Below, in pieces: positions 26,401-34,296 of a DNA stretch of 41,626 bases (positions are counted from its first letter, which is position 1; every line of letters starts with the position of its first letter). Position numbers and translations under genes: made by a program. The notes under the pieces are model-generated. The model had not been told where the DNA came from. It ran no database searches and was given only the letters and a program-made list of their open reading frames with translations. Origin of the DNA: an uncultured Hungatella sp. (GTDB lineage Bacteria > Bacillota > Clostridia > Lachnospirales > Lachnospiraceae); NCBI GenBank assembly GCA_947066955.1, contig CAMTAF010000020.1, positions 1 through 41,626 of the forward strand, written 5' to 3'.

Positions 26401-28100
26401 AGACTACGATTGATGACACTGGTATGGTAACTTCTACCCGTGAGATGCTTATTGATGGACGCTATGACTACTGTCATGATATTTTGCTCATAAACAAAGG
26501 CACAGAAGACCTGACTAACCTAAAAGCTGAGATTGACTCAGACGAAGTTGAACTGGATGCCTATTGGACCTTGAACGGCAATTATCCGCTGTCTGGTTTT
26601 GATAAAATCACCAGGGAAGACGCTAGTGGTAAGTATGTCAGCTATGGCGAACTTGCGAATATGGCCAAACTTCGTATAGTGCCAAAAGAAAACATGGCAG
26701 ATGGACGAGAGATCTCAGGTACTCTGACGATCAAGTCCGATGATAGAGTATTGGCTGTTCTAAATTTAACAGGTACTGTCGGTGACCCCAGTATTACCAC
26801 CACAGAAATACCAGAAGCGGTTAAATATGTTCCATACGGTACCATGATTCAGAACAGCAATAAGTATGATTGGAACAAAGTAAGCTATGATCTGTTAGAT
26901 GGAACTCTTCCCGCAGGCGTAGTGATGAAGCCCAACGGAGAATTGTATGGCGTTCCGACAGAGATAGGAGAGTTTTCTTTTACTGTGGTTATGGAAAACA
27001 GTTATGAAAAATTCGCTGATAGTCAAAAAACGCTGACATTGACCGTTGTGGACAACACAAATGATAATGTCGATGCCGCTACAGACCAAGGATATGAACT
27101 GACCAGACGGGTAAATAACGTGGCCCTTACTTCTTCCACGGATCAGGTGATGGTTTCAGAGGGTGTGTTCAGCCAATTCGTTGACTTGTATCTGGATGGT
27201 AAGAAGCTGACGAGAGACGAAGATTATACCGCAGAATCCGGAAGTACCAGACTCACCATAAAAAGCGAGACTTTAAAGAGTTCCGATACCACAGGAACCC
27301 ATACCTTGGGAATCGAGTTCCGAGATGAGGACGACAATTTAAAGAGAGCTGCCCAGAACTATGAGGTTACCGAGGAAGAGACTAATCCTGGAGGGAATAA
27401 CCCAGGCGGTAACAACCCCGGAGGAAATAATCCAGGCGGCAGCATTAGTAGCGGTATCGGCGGAGGAAGTAACAACGGAAACAGCAACAACAAAAGCAGT
27501 TCATCCACGACTACCGCAGTCAATGAGGCGGCCAGAAAAGGCCAAGTAGATCCAGAGAAAGGCATTATCACTGGTGAAGGATCCGGCAATTGCCACTGGC
27601 AGCAGACCGATGGCGGGTGGCAGCTGATCTACACCGACGGGACTGCCGCAAAAGGTTCTACAACCCAACAGACAAATGGAGATGCGGTAGAACAGGTACT
27701 CTGGGAGATGGTCAATGGATCCTGGTATGCTTTTGGAGTTGACGGATACGTGAAATCCGGCTGGGTCTATGATTATCAGTTAAACAGCTGGTACCTCACC
27801 TCTGTTGAGACAGGAATGTTAAGCGGATGGTATACCGATCCGCAGGACAAACAAACCTATTATATAGATCCGGTGACAGGGAAACTGGCAACAGGCTGGA
27901 GAGAGATTGATGGAAACTGGTATTATTTCCAGGCTGAATCCATAGCGCCTACTTGGGAACTGGACAAAGAGACAAGGAATTGGTCGTACAATGTAAACAG
28001 TAACGCTAAGCCATTCGGCTCCATGTATTTTAATGAGAGAACACCGGATCGATATTTTGTAAATATCCAGGGGATTTGGGATGGACGGAATCCGCAATAG
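23415..28100 (+). CDS. large secreted cell-wall-binding protein, paralog 2
   Basis: A 1561-aa tandem paralog of 19154-23089. The signal peptide (MRFIKRGTAVLLAALLTVPT) is nearly identical and the N-terminus and C-terminal third align along their length. Two differences stand out. A segment LLPLTEKR ... FTGFT is duplicated (near residues 193 and 230). The central module ending in YSQGVYFT(V/F)FVGDD occurs three times (24802-25995) where paralog 1 has one. The Ig-like domain (VPYGTMIQNSN, GELYGVPTEIG), a shorter NPGG linker and the wall-binding repeats are kept. The central modules are visibly richer in A and T than the flanks. No catalytic signature is visible. Confidence 0.85.
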   Translation: MRFIKRGTAVLLAALLTVPTQPVTTAYAWSTGGTEGQNLEGGFWDADPDNRFSTVTNLYTGTASNSERSSKDEVKFNTGNGQVSVVDRETFDQGEGDAFFEEDGSYTINIPESNPFFPYEVQFTGSEGTASKWFMTPDDSVEVDGHTFYVSAYFDGEVVTQMSLDVAGKTVVVYPEAKKFVDEDWAEVESLLPLTEKRMKADFTGFTSMEPDTVDTEGDEVRKDSLLPLTEKRLTANLTGFTPVELTMVELKEVFAGEESLKPEDKIIWTYGTGNDNYTVNAQEDTIDFSYRTGSWQMIVGDDDQLASQNIRYIVNTQTADAQKWLTTTVYSEDSEGNRSPLVPTRGNYYSYTDGNRLNISIPVKDNGTTELIYVGLGMNTAIFENPRYDHFKVYSGEYNDPIKAETEGTDITEQVFPSDMTVSGAGIHYPEDFWVTMISYDKSGKVTGCLPFQLDMRLIQNEISIVLYEEDSRGNQNSVSSTIYQSENDNDYTDYTVTLRNGYAADEKYFLKLSYTRLGIENNDMVTAVYTGLYSSIAEAIEAGTDPILLEKGYESDYSQGVYFTVFVGDDGSNNQEIYKFCVKTMAVQNTLSCSGLYEVDEYGTWHVDSSIYAENKENCEYYTIKLEGGYPADKNYFLTFSYYRFGIENNELVTAAYIGSYSSIKEATESGAEDQKDTLLLGKGYEADYSQGVYFTVFVGDDDSENQEIYKCCVKTEAVSNSLYCYGLFATDINGDIIIDEISNSVSTRIENGCTMRTVTLKYDYPVDSKYYAIFKYCEMGYVSNALVTAAYAGQYSSIKEAEEAEAEKLKYDDNWDSDTWDTWIYEADYSQGVYFTFFVGEDGSEKQEIYKYYIITKKPKDPVLSDSTSIDFIGLRDEKGEAVNCYIVDSYEDSYSDHCYRTILVDNDVDLTRLAPEFSIDVAGINLYASEGNSEPVRQVSGKSIHDFSKGPVQYTTSSESKDSQANYWLQVVQKTEGPGQLYINSLADADSETTIDDTGMVTSTREMLIDGRYDYCHDILLINKGTEDLTNLKAEIDSDEVELDAYWTLNGNYPLSGFDKITREDASGKYVSYGELANMAKLRIVPKENMADGREISGTLTIKSDDRVLAVLNLTGTVGDPSITTTEIPEAVKYVPYGTMIQNSNKYDWNKVSYDLLDGTLPAGVVMKPNGELYGVPTEIGEFSFTVVMENSYEKFADSQKTLTLTVVDNTNDNVDAATDQGYELTRRVNNVALTSSTDQVMVSEGVFSQFVDLYLDGKKLTRDEDYTAESGSTRLTIKSETLKSSDTTGTHTLGIEFRDEDDNLKRAAQNYEVTEEETNPGGNNPGGNNPGGNNPGGSISSGIGGGSNNGNSNNKSSSSTTTAVNEAARKGQVDPEKGIITGEGSGNCHWQQTDGGWQLIYTDGTAAKGSTTQQTNGDAVEQVLWEMVNGSWYAFGVDGYVKSGWVYDYQLNSWYLTSVETGMLSGWYTDPQDKQTYYIDPVTGKLATGWREIDGNWYYFQAESIAPTWELDKETRNWSYNVNSNAKPFGSMYFNERTPDRYFVNIQGIWDGRNPQ
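24802..25995 (+). repeat. three tandem ~130-aa modules in paralog 2
   Basis: Modules at about 24802-25175, 25190-25578 and 25582-25995 share the order: aromatic start (LYEEDS / LYEVDE / LFATDI), a (G/D)Y-A/P-ADxKY block, a (V/L)VTAAYxGxYSSIxEA block, and DYSQGVYFT. Paralog 1 has a single copy (about 20446-20850). The copies are diverged, so expansion is not very recent. Confidence 0.85.
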
Positions 28101-28109
28101 TTAGAACGG

Positions 28110-28138
28110 AAGAGCCAGATAGGATTCATCTGGCTCTT
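28110..28138 (+). terminator. hairpin after paralog 2
   Basis: AAGAGCCAGAT (28110-28120) pairs with ATCTGGCTCTT (28128-28138) around a 7-nt loop, followed by TCTCTCATT, a weak pyrimidine tract. It has the same stem as 23115-23142, so it was duplicated together with the coding unit. Confidence 0.6.
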
Positions 28139-28162
28139 CTCTCATTAATCGTTATGTGCGGG

Positions 28163-28335
28163 TATTATGAATTCGGGAATTTGCGGCAGTGCCGCTTATA
28201 GGGTTCCTCTAAAGATTTGTGATTTCAGGGAGAATCTATAAAAGTAAAATAGAGGAAGGAGGGGGTAAGATGGTGTATATTAAAAGAAAAGCGTCAGTAT
28301 GCTTGCCGCAGTTCCTGCCTGATGGATATGGCTAG
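28163..28335 (+). pseudogene. third relic of the kinase-tail/secreted-gene unit, ending in a 21-codon ORF
   Basis: Bases 28163-28209 align without gaps to the kinase 3' region (YEFGNLRQCRL against DYGSGNLRQCRL), and then a stop has arisen. The downstream spacer keeps its length, and the ATG at 28270, behind GGAAGGAGGGGG, is exactly 75 bases beyond the GCGGC stem, as in the two live copies. That ATG opens MVYIKRKASVCLPQFLP, which aligns with the paralogs' signal peptides (MKFIKRGTAVFLAALLT), then stops after 21 codons. It may be only a relic, or a leader peptide for the LRR gene 25 bp downstream. Confidence 0.8.
28183..28195 (+). other. GCGGC-N3-GCCGC stem (copy 3)
   Basis: The same stem, with an AGT loop, in the dead third unit. 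The stem bases are unchanged although neighbouring sequence has mutated. Confidence 0.65.
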
Positions 28336-28359
28336 AAAAAGGACAGGAGGATAAATGTT

Positions 28360-31300
28360 ATGGGAATTTGGAAACGAAGGGTTGCACAGGTGTTGACTTT
28401 AGCTCTTGTAGTCTCGTCTTTAGCGCCGTCTGGGATGACCGTGTCCGCTTCCGTCATAGAAGGGAATATGGGAGGACAGGAAAGGGCTGAGAGATTGCAG
28501 GAAGAGCAGATTGCTTCAGGATCAGATGCCAGCGAAGACCTAGGTAAAAGGGAGTTGCCGGGAGAGGATATTGGGGGCGACGGTGTCGGGAAGAGCCAGA
28601 ATGACGAGGAGGTGGAAATACGGGAAGGAACGGAACAGATTTCTGAGATTGAGAAAAGTGCGGAGGCTTCCGGGACTTGTGGGGAGAATCTGACATGGAG
28701 TTTAGTTGATGGAGTTTTGACTATCAGTGGGACGGGGGAGATGGCATCATATGATGACCCGCAAAACTATGGGGCCACGCTAGTTCCTTGGAATGAGAGC
28801 AAAGCTGAAATTATAGAAATTATAGTAGAAAATGGGGTAACTTCGATTGGAGGTTATGCGTTTGGGGGTTGTGGTGGCTTAACGAGTATAACTATCCCAG
28901 AAGGCGTGACTACGATTGGATCTTCTGCGTTTCATGGTTGTAGTGGCTTAACTGATGTATATTACAAAGGAAGTGAAAGTGGTTGGTCTGCCATTTCAAT
29001 AGGGGAATCAAATGAACCTCTTACTAATGCCACAATTCACTATAATAGTACAGGGCCCAATCTGGATGGTTTATCCGGAACCTGCGGTAAAAACTTGACC
29101 TGGATCCTGATAGACGGCATCTTGACCATCAGCGGAACCGGCGATATGGCTTCCTATGAAGTTACAAGTGATTTATCTTTAATGCCACCTTGGAATGATC
29201 GAAGTCAAGAGATTAAAGAGATCAGAATCCTGAGCGGTGTAACTAGCATCGGGAACGTAGCGTTTATAAACTGCAACAATGTGGAAAGTGTATCCATCGC
29301 TGATACGGTAACTACCATTGGCAATAACGCATTTGCGGGATGCAGCAGCCTTCCTAATATAACGATTCCAAATAGTGTGACAATTATTGAGAATGCTGCT
29401 TTCAGTGGATGCGATTTACTAAACAATGTAACGATTCCCGACAGTGTGACAACCATTGGTTCCTATGCGTTTTCTTATTGTTCTGGTTTGGCCAGCATAA
29501 CTCTCCCGAACAGCTTAACCCAATTAGGAGAGTTCACGTTCTGGGATAGCGGCCTGAAAGATATCACGATCCCTGGCAGCTTAGCGAGCACTGGGAATTA
29601 CACCTTTAAAGATTGTACGCAATTGACCAATGTGGCCATTTCCGACGGTATAACCTCCATAGGTGAATCCGCATTCTCCAATTGCTCAGCTTTGACAAAT
29701 ATAACGATTCCAGGAAGTGTAACCGCTATCGGAGAGTTCGCATTTTTTCAGTGTACCAGTCTTGCCAGTATAAATATTCCTTATGGCGTGACCACCATCG
29801 GTTCCTCAACCTTTGGAGAGTGTACAGGCCTGATAAATGTGACCATTCCTGACAGTGTAACTACCATTGGGTTGGGGGCCTTTGGATACTGTATCAATCT
29901 GGAAGACGTGACAATCCCTGGAAGCGTGACCACTATGGAGAACAGCGTATTCAGTGGATGCAGCAAGCTGACCTATATGGCGATCCCAGACAGCGTAACT
30001 TCTCTGGGCGACTATTTCTTTAATGAGTGTGTTCAGCTAAGTAGCGTGACCATTCCCAAAAGCATAACTTCTATCGGAGCGGAAGCTTTTGACGGCTGTA
30101 CAGCTTTGGCCGATGTTTACTATGGAGGAAATGAAAATGACTGGGGCAATATTTTAAGGGGCGAGAAAAACGAGCCTCTTGACAGCGCAACGATCCACTA
30201 TAACAGCACAGGGCCGGATCCGTCAAAGGTTACAATCAACCTCAGTAACCTGGGTGATGCTGTTTTGTATGTACCCTATTCAGGTACCCTCAAACTGAAT
30301 GGTTCCATAAACGCATATAGCCCGTTATTCCGCATTGCAAACGGAACTCTGCCCCAGGGACTTGAGCTAAATTCTGAGACAGGGGAAATCTACGGAGTTC
30401 CCCGGGAGAGCGGAAACTTTGAGATTACGGTGGAAGTGGTTTTGCGGGGAGCGGAAGACATTACTCATCAGGCAAATTTGACCATTACCATAAAAGAGAA
30501 CACAGATGATAATATCTATGAATCCTGCGATGAGGGATATGAACTTGAACAATACATCGGTGAGAAGACAGACCATGGTTATGTGCTGAAAGAATACAGC
30601 GACCAGCTGCTCGTATCCGCCGGAAAGTTCGAACAGTTTGTAGCTCTCTGGCTCAACGGCGAAAAACTTGTTGAAGGAGAAGACTACACAGCAGAGAGCG
30701 GAAGCACCAGGATCACGGTCCGGAAGCAGACCTTTGAGAACAAGACCAAACCTGGTTCCAACACTCTTTCCGCGGAATTCCGCAATGAGGATGGTGATTT
30801 AAAGCGCACCTCTCAAAACTTCACCATCGAGGAAGACAAGCCCGATGATAAGCCAAACACAGATAATAAACCTGGCACAGACACCAAACCGGGAACCGGC
30901 GGAACTGGGAGCATCGGCGGTGGTGGAACTGGTGGTTCTGGATCAGGCAGCAGCTCTAGCTCAGGCAGCAGTGGCAGCGGCTCCGGATCAAGTGGCAGTT
31001 CCAGCTCCGGCAGCGGTTCCAAGTCCTCTTCCTCAGGAGGCAGAGCTCTTCCCTACACCAACGACTCCTGGGTAAAAGACGACATTGGCTGGAGATGCAA
31101 AAAGCCTGACAACACCTGGCTGACCAATGGCTGGTATCTGCTTCCCTACAACGGAACAACCGGCTGGTACTATTTCAATCAGGAAGGCTACATGGCAACC
31201 GGCTGGATCATGGATCAAGGGAGATGGTATTATCTCAATCCTGTATCCGACGGAACCCAGGGAATCATGCTTGCGGGCTGGAGGCTGATCAATGAGAAGT

Positions 31301-31404
31301 GGTATTATCTCAACGAGCAGGCTGACGGAACCCAAGGCGCCCTGATGGTGAATACCCAGATCGGAGAATACCGTGTAGACGAAAACGGAGTCTGGGTAGA
31401 GTAA
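28360..31404 (+). CDS. secreted BspA-type leucine-rich-repeat protein with wall-binding C-terminus
   Basis: A 1014-aa protein behind AGGAGG with signal peptide MGIWKRRVAQVLTLALVVSS. Residues ~100-630 hold BspA/TpLRR (LRR_5) repeats of about 23 residues, such as LTNITIPGSVTAIGEFAFFQ, and two longer units that begin SGTCG and end ATIHYNSTGP. These surface repeats commonly mediate host or matrix binding. The part after ~630 is homologous to the end of the two preceding paralogs: GTLPQGLELNSETGEIYGVP, then EDYTAESGSTRITV, a Ser/Gly-rich linker and aromatic wall-binding repeats (NGWYLLPYNGTTGWYYFNQE). It lies directly after the dead third unit, so it probably replaced or took over that copy. Confidence 0.88.
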   Translation: MGIWKRRVAQVLTLALVVSSLAPSGMTVSASVIEGNMGGQERAERLQEEQIASGSDASEDLGKRELPGEDIGGDGVGKSQNDEEVEIREGTEQISEIEKSAEASGTCGENLTWSLVDGVLTISGTGEMASYDDPQNYGATLVPWNESKAEIIEIIVENGVTSIGGYAFGGCGGLTSITIPEGVTTIGSSAFHGCSGLTDVYYKGSESGWSAISIGESNEPLTNATIHYNSTGPNLDGLSGTCGKNLTWILIDGILTISGTGDMASYEVTSDLSLMPPWNDRSQEIKEIRILSGVTSIGNVAFINCNNVESVSIADTVTTIGNNAFAGCSSLPNITIPNSVTIIENAAFSGCDLLNNVTIPDSVTTIGSYAFSYCSGLASITLPNSLTQLGEFTFWDSGLKDITIPGSLASTGNYTFKDCTQLTNVAISDGITSIGESAFSNCSALTNITIPGSVTAIGEFAFFQCTSLASINIPYGVTTIGSSTFGECTGLINVTIPDSVTTIGLGAFGYCINLEDVTIPGSVTTMENSVFSGCSKLTYMAIPDSVTSLGDYFFNECVQLSSVTIPKSITSIGAEAFDGCTALADVYYGGNENDWGNILRGEKNEPLDSATIHYNSTGPDPSKVTINLSNLGDAVLYVPYSGTLKLNGSINAYSPLFRIANGTLPQGLELNSETGEIYGVPRESGNFEITVEVVLRGAEDITHQANLTITIKENTDDNIYESCDEGYELEQYIGEKTDHGYVLKEYSDQLLVSAGKFEQFVALWLNGEKLVEGEDYTAESGSTRITVRKQTFENKTKPGSNTLSAEFRNEDGDLKRTSQNFTIEEDKPDDKPNTDNKPGTDTKPGTGGTGSIGGGGTGGSGSGSSSSSGSSGSGSGSSGSSSSGSGSKSSSSGGRALPYTNDSWVKDDIGWRCKKPDNTWLTNGWYLLPYNGTTGWYYFNQEGYMATGWIMDQGRWYYLNPVSDGTQGIMLAGWRLINEKWYYLNEQADGTQGALMVNTQIGEYRVDENGVWVE

Positions 31405-31414
31405 AGAGTTTTTA

Positions 31415-31460
31415 TGCGGAGGGAACCCTTATAACCGAAAGGTTATTTGATCCCTCCGCA
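31415..31460. terminator. nested hairpin between convergent genes
   Basis: An outer stem TGCGGAGGGA (31415-31424) / TCCCTCCGCA (31451-31460) encloses an inner stem ATAACC-GAAA-GGTTAT with a GNRA tetraloop. It lies between the LRR gene and the minus-strand GNAT gene and can serve both directions. A short A/T run follows on each side. Confidence 0.6.
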
Positions 31461-31474
31461 GTCTCAAAAAGATA

Positions 31475-32221
31475 TTACTTTTCTAGTAATTTCAAAAACC
31501 TCTTATCATTCATCTGCTCATTTGTAAGATAATTGCCATCTAAAAATAACGCATAAGTTGTAATTGGCGTCGGAGCATTCTGCGCATCCTCCTTGTTCTG
31601 CAGATGAACCGCCCTAAATTTTATAGATTTCTCTTTTGCAATACTTTGAATTACGGGAACATATTTTGCATTAAACGGACACTGGCTGGTGTAGTACAAG
31701 ACATATCCCATGTCATCAACATGCGGGTGTTTCGCGCATTCTTTGAATTTTGGCGGAAGAGCATTTTCTGTAAAAGGTAAGTACCATAGCTGGATACCGT
31801 TATCCGCTTCATCACTGACAGCAAAACCTTTATATTTCAAAAATTTCGGGTCAGCCAGAAATGGCTTTTTCTTTGCCGCAGACAAGATGCACAGACCCTT
31901 TTTCCCTTTGTTTTTGCTGTCCTCAATGCAGGTATTTAAGAGTTCTGTTGAATAACCATGTCCTTTAAGAGAGCCGGCCACCCATAAGCAGTCAATATAC
32001 ATATAGCCGTCCGCGATAATGGGATTCCACGCATTTTCAGCAGGTATATACTCAATAAAACACTTTCCCCGCTGTTCGCTTTTTAAGAAAACCAAACCAT
32101 CATCAAAACGTTCTTTTAGCCAATCCTTTTTTGATAACACCTGAATGTCATGATTGTTTGAAATCGCACAGCATATATGTTCTTTTTCTATGTTCTCCTT
32201 TGTTACTCTGATATATTCCAT
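31475..32221 (-). CDS. GNAT N-acetyltransferase with YoaP-like C-terminal domain
   Basis: A 248-aa protein. The N-terminal ~150 residues are a GNAT acyltransferase: IDCLWVAGSLKGHGYSTELL is motif A with the acetyl-CoA loop, and GLCILSAAKKKPFLADPKFL follows. The C-terminal ~90 residues (YVLYYTSQCPFNAKYVPVIQ and onward) match the YoaP-like domain, thioredoxin-like in appearance and carrying a single Cys. Start is supported by GGGGAGG upstream. The substrate is unknown. Its promoter region has been rearranged: the -10 box TACAAT is retained (32259-32264), but the expected -35 has been replaced by IS66 sequence. Confidence 0.85.
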   Translation of the reverse strand: MEYIRVTKENIEKEHICCAISNNHDIQVLSKKDWLKERFDDGLVFLKSEQRGKCFIEYIPAENAWNPIIADGYMYIDCLWVAGSLKGHGYSTELLNTCIEDSKNKGKKGLCILSAAKKKPFLADPKFLKYKGFAVSDEADNGIQLWYLPFTENALPPKFKECAKHPHVDDMGYVLYYTSQCPFNAKYVPVIQSIAKEKSIKFRAVHLQNKEDAQNAPTPITTYALFLDGNYLTNEQMNDKRFLKLLEK

Positions 32222-32275
32222 AAGAATACCTCCCCAAATTTCAATTTTGTCTGGTTCTATTGTACGAAACTCTTT
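32209..32275. repeat. 67-bp near-perfect repeat, copy 1 (GNAT start and promoter)
   Basis: This segment covers the first codons of the GNAT gene, its ribosome site and -10 region. It recurs at 36461-36526 with only two substitutions and one missing base. In copy 1 the bases immediately beyond (32276 on) are tnpC sequence. Confidence 0.93.
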
Positions 32276-32991
32276 ATTCGGCCGATTGTGAAATTCCTCA
32301 GTGCCCGTTCGCTGGCCGAGTTATCAATTGAAACCTCGCCATCTTCTAAAAATACCTTCAGGTATTTCTCCTGGTTCAGGCTGTAGGCCAGTCCTTTTGC
32401 CGTTTCTCCTTTGGGAAGGACTGTCTTATCTGCAAGGATTTTTCTGACCCACTCAAAATACTCTTCAGCCAATGGCCGGATGGTCGACTGTCGTTTACAC
32501 AGGCGTTCTTCCGCTGACAGGCCTTTTAACCCGCTTTCCAGATCATAGATTGCGCCGATCCTCACAAGAGCCTCATATGCTATGGATGATTTGACCGCCT
32601 GGGGGTTCCCTTTCCCCAGCGCTTTTATCGCGTTGGCGAAATGCCGTCTCGCGTGCGCCATACAGTTCGCGTTTGTCACCCCCTCTGCTTCCCTTGCCAG
32701 CTTATGGTACTGTTCCAATCCGTCTGTCATAAGGATTCCTTTAAAGTCCTTATAGTACGCCTTCGGATGGTCTCTGTGTCTCGTTTTCTGGTATTCATAC
32801 ACAACGATCTTTGGAACCGGGCTGAGTTCTCCAGTAAGATGGACCCACATGAAACTCTTGCTTCCCGCCGGACGGTCATCATGGATCACTTCCCGCCGGA
32901 TCTGCTCGATTAGGTTTTCGTAATCGTGTTCGAGCTGATCCAGCCGGTCCTGCATCTGGTAAATGACATCATTCTTAGACGCGTGATCCAT
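32257..32991 (-). pseudogene. IS66 transposase tnpC, internally deleted and 3' truncated
   Basis: A 244-aa remnant of an approximately 500-aa IS66 DDE transposase. The N-terminus (QMQDRLDQLEHDYENLIEQI) is the normal coiled-coil start. It jumps directly to VIHDDRPAGSKSFMWVHLTG, where full-length proteins have a zinc-binding region and the HADET catalytic motif, so the first catalytic Asp is lost. TDGLEQYHKL (second Asp) and DNSASERALRNFTIGR (third acidic residue) remain. The frame ends at SFVQ because it runs into the GNAT promoter. It cannot be an active transposase. Confidence 0.85.
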
Positions 32992-33298
32992 GGTATTTCA
33001 TTCATCCGGTGTGAATCTCCTGCACATACTGACTGCCCTTCTTTTTTCTAGTATAGCACGTTTTTACAGAAAAGGCGGATTCCACCGGAAATGGATGCCG
33101 TCATTTTGCTATGTGCCCGGAGCCCTGCATTGCTTCCTATATTAACCAGGGACGATAAGGTTTTCAAAGTTCAAACAATCCCCCTAAAGGTCGCAGATCC
33201 ATGCGGTAAGCTGCCTGGTACCGGTAAATTGTGTGCGGATAGTACGGTTTTGGAAAGGGATAACCGCCCTGTTTTTTTCTGCGTTTTGCACAAACACC
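32992..33298 (-). other. gap between tnpC and tnpB, no gene recognised
   Basis: In most IS66 elements tnpB and tnpC are nearly contiguous; here 307 bp intervene. An extended -10 box, TGCTATACT on the minus strand (33050-33058), may be a promoter for the tnpC remnant. The rest has no open frame I can assign and may be deleted transposon sequence or foreign filler. Confidence 0.4.
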
Positions 33299-33655
33299 TT
33301 AATAAATCTGTTTGGGTTTTACCTCCCTGACCTTCGGCTCAAGGGGGTTCAGTCCCATCATCAGGTATTGGAACTGTTCTTCTGTAAGTCCTGCCGCCTC
33401 CTGTGTAGTCCTGGGCCATGACAGCTGTCCTGCCTCAAATCTTTTATATAGAAGCAAAAAGCCTGTCCCCATCCACAGCAATCCCTTACAACGGTCAGAA
33501 CGTTTTTCGCAAAACAGGAAAAGGGTTCCCTTTTCAAAGGGGTTCTGCCCATATCGGTCTCCAATGATCGTTGCGAGGCCGTCAATGCCCTTTCTTAAGT
33601 CAACTGTGCCGCAGGCGAGGACTACCCGGCGGATGCCGGCAGCATTCTCAAGCAT
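33299..33655 (-). CDS. tnpB: IS66 accessory protein TnpB
   Basis: A 118-aa IS66 Orf2 protein. It has the family pattern VVLACGTVDLRKGIDGLATI near the N-terminus, then GTLFLFCEKRSDRCKGLLWM and GTGFLLLYKRFEAGQLSWPR, and a C-terminal LTEEQFQYLMMGL. The length is normal for the family. It overlaps the tnpA stop by 8 bp. TnpB is needed for IS66 transposition in elements that have all three genes; its biochemical role is not settled. The tnpC partner here is dead. Confidence 0.93.
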   Translation of the reverse strand: MLENAAGIRRVVLACGTVDLRKGIDGLATIIGDRYGQNPFEKGTLFLFCEKRSDRCKGLLWMGTGFLLLYKRFEAGQLSWPRTTQEAAGLTEEQFQYLMMGLNPLEPKVREVKPKQIY

Positions 33656-34043
33656 GGGACAGCTCCTTTAAAATTTCGGAAAGAAGGTCATGAGAAATCG
33701 CGTTGGTGATCTCTATACAAAAGCTTCCAGTCCGAATTACAGCAGCGGGTGAATGTTCCGTGACTGCCGGTTCATCCCACGCTATGCGAGAATAGGGCAT
33801 CTCCACAAAAGAAACTTCCGTTTTTTCCGATGCTTCGGGGATAACATTTGATCTTTTTATCAATTCATAAGTCTGCTGCCTGAATTTTCGCTGCCAATAG
33901 TAATAACTCTGTTCGCAAATGCCATTTTCCTCCATCCAGTTTTTAGCTGACTGCCCGGCAGGGCGTTGCCCGCATGACTGGATAATGCCTCTCCAGTATT
34001 CAGCCCGGGCTTCATAGGTACACGGCTCCATAGTTTTAGTCAC
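33648..34043 (-). CDS. tnpA: IS66 accessory protein TnpA
   Basis: A 131-aa IS66 Orf1 protein with an N-terminal helix-turn-helix-like segment (YWRGIIQSCGQRPAGQSAKN, then WMEENGICEQSYYYWQRKFR), which is the conserved part of the family. The C-terminus (FCIEITNAISHDLLSEILKE) is also typical. AAGGAG lies upstream of the start, directly next to an inverted repeat. It is the first gene of the element. Confidence 0.9.
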   Translation of the reverse strand: MTKTMEPCTYEARAEYWRGIIQSCGQRPAGQSAKNWMEENGICEQSYYYWQRKFRQQTYELIKRSNVIPEASEKTEVSFVEMPYSRIAWDEPAVTEHSPAAVIRTGSFCIEITNAISHDLLSEILKELSHA

Positions 34044-34045
34044 TC

Positions 34046-34073
34046 CTTGAAAAAATCTATTGTTTTTTTCAAG
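34046..34073. repeat. inverted repeat beside the tnpA ribosome site
   Basis: CTTGAAAAAA and TTTTTTCAAG flank a short loop, just upstream of tnpA on the minus strand; one arm borders the AAGGAG ribosome site. It could reduce translation of tnpA read through from outside, as in other insertion sequences. It also resembles a terminator in the plus direction. Confidence 0.45.
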
Positions 34074-34234
34074 TATAGGCTAAATTTAGTGTTAGCGAAA
34101 GGCGCACAATTTGACGTTTACCCAGATCGGATATGCAGATGTCCTTATTTCATGCTGACAGATGCAATACAGTATCTCACGGAGCGCTTACAATCGGTCA
34201 GCCCAGATAGGGGGCAGAGCTATTGGAAATCGCC

Positions 34235-34263
34235 TTGACAGAGCATAAAAAGTGAATTAAAAT
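34235..34263 (+). promoter_or_regulatory. SigA promoter of the ATPase gene
   Basis: TTGACA (34235-34240), a 17-bp spacer and TAAAAT (34258-34263) match the consensus at 11 of 12 positions, 33 bp upstream of the ATPase start. The rest of the 253-bp gap between tnpA and this gene has no recognisable feature besides the tnpA inverted repeat. Confidence 0.85.
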
Positions 34264-34296
34264 ATAGGATATCATGATTCACTAAAGGAGAGTAAA

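Larger units (their letters stand above)
32257..34074 (-). mobile_element. degraded IS66-family insertion sequence
   Basis: The order tnpA-tnpB-tnpC on the minus strand is typical of IS66. tnpA and tnpB are full-length, whereas tnpC is deleted and cut short and a 307-bp stretch separates it from tnpB. I cannot find terminal inverted repeats or target duplications, so the ends given are only the limits of recognisable genes. Confidence 0.8.
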
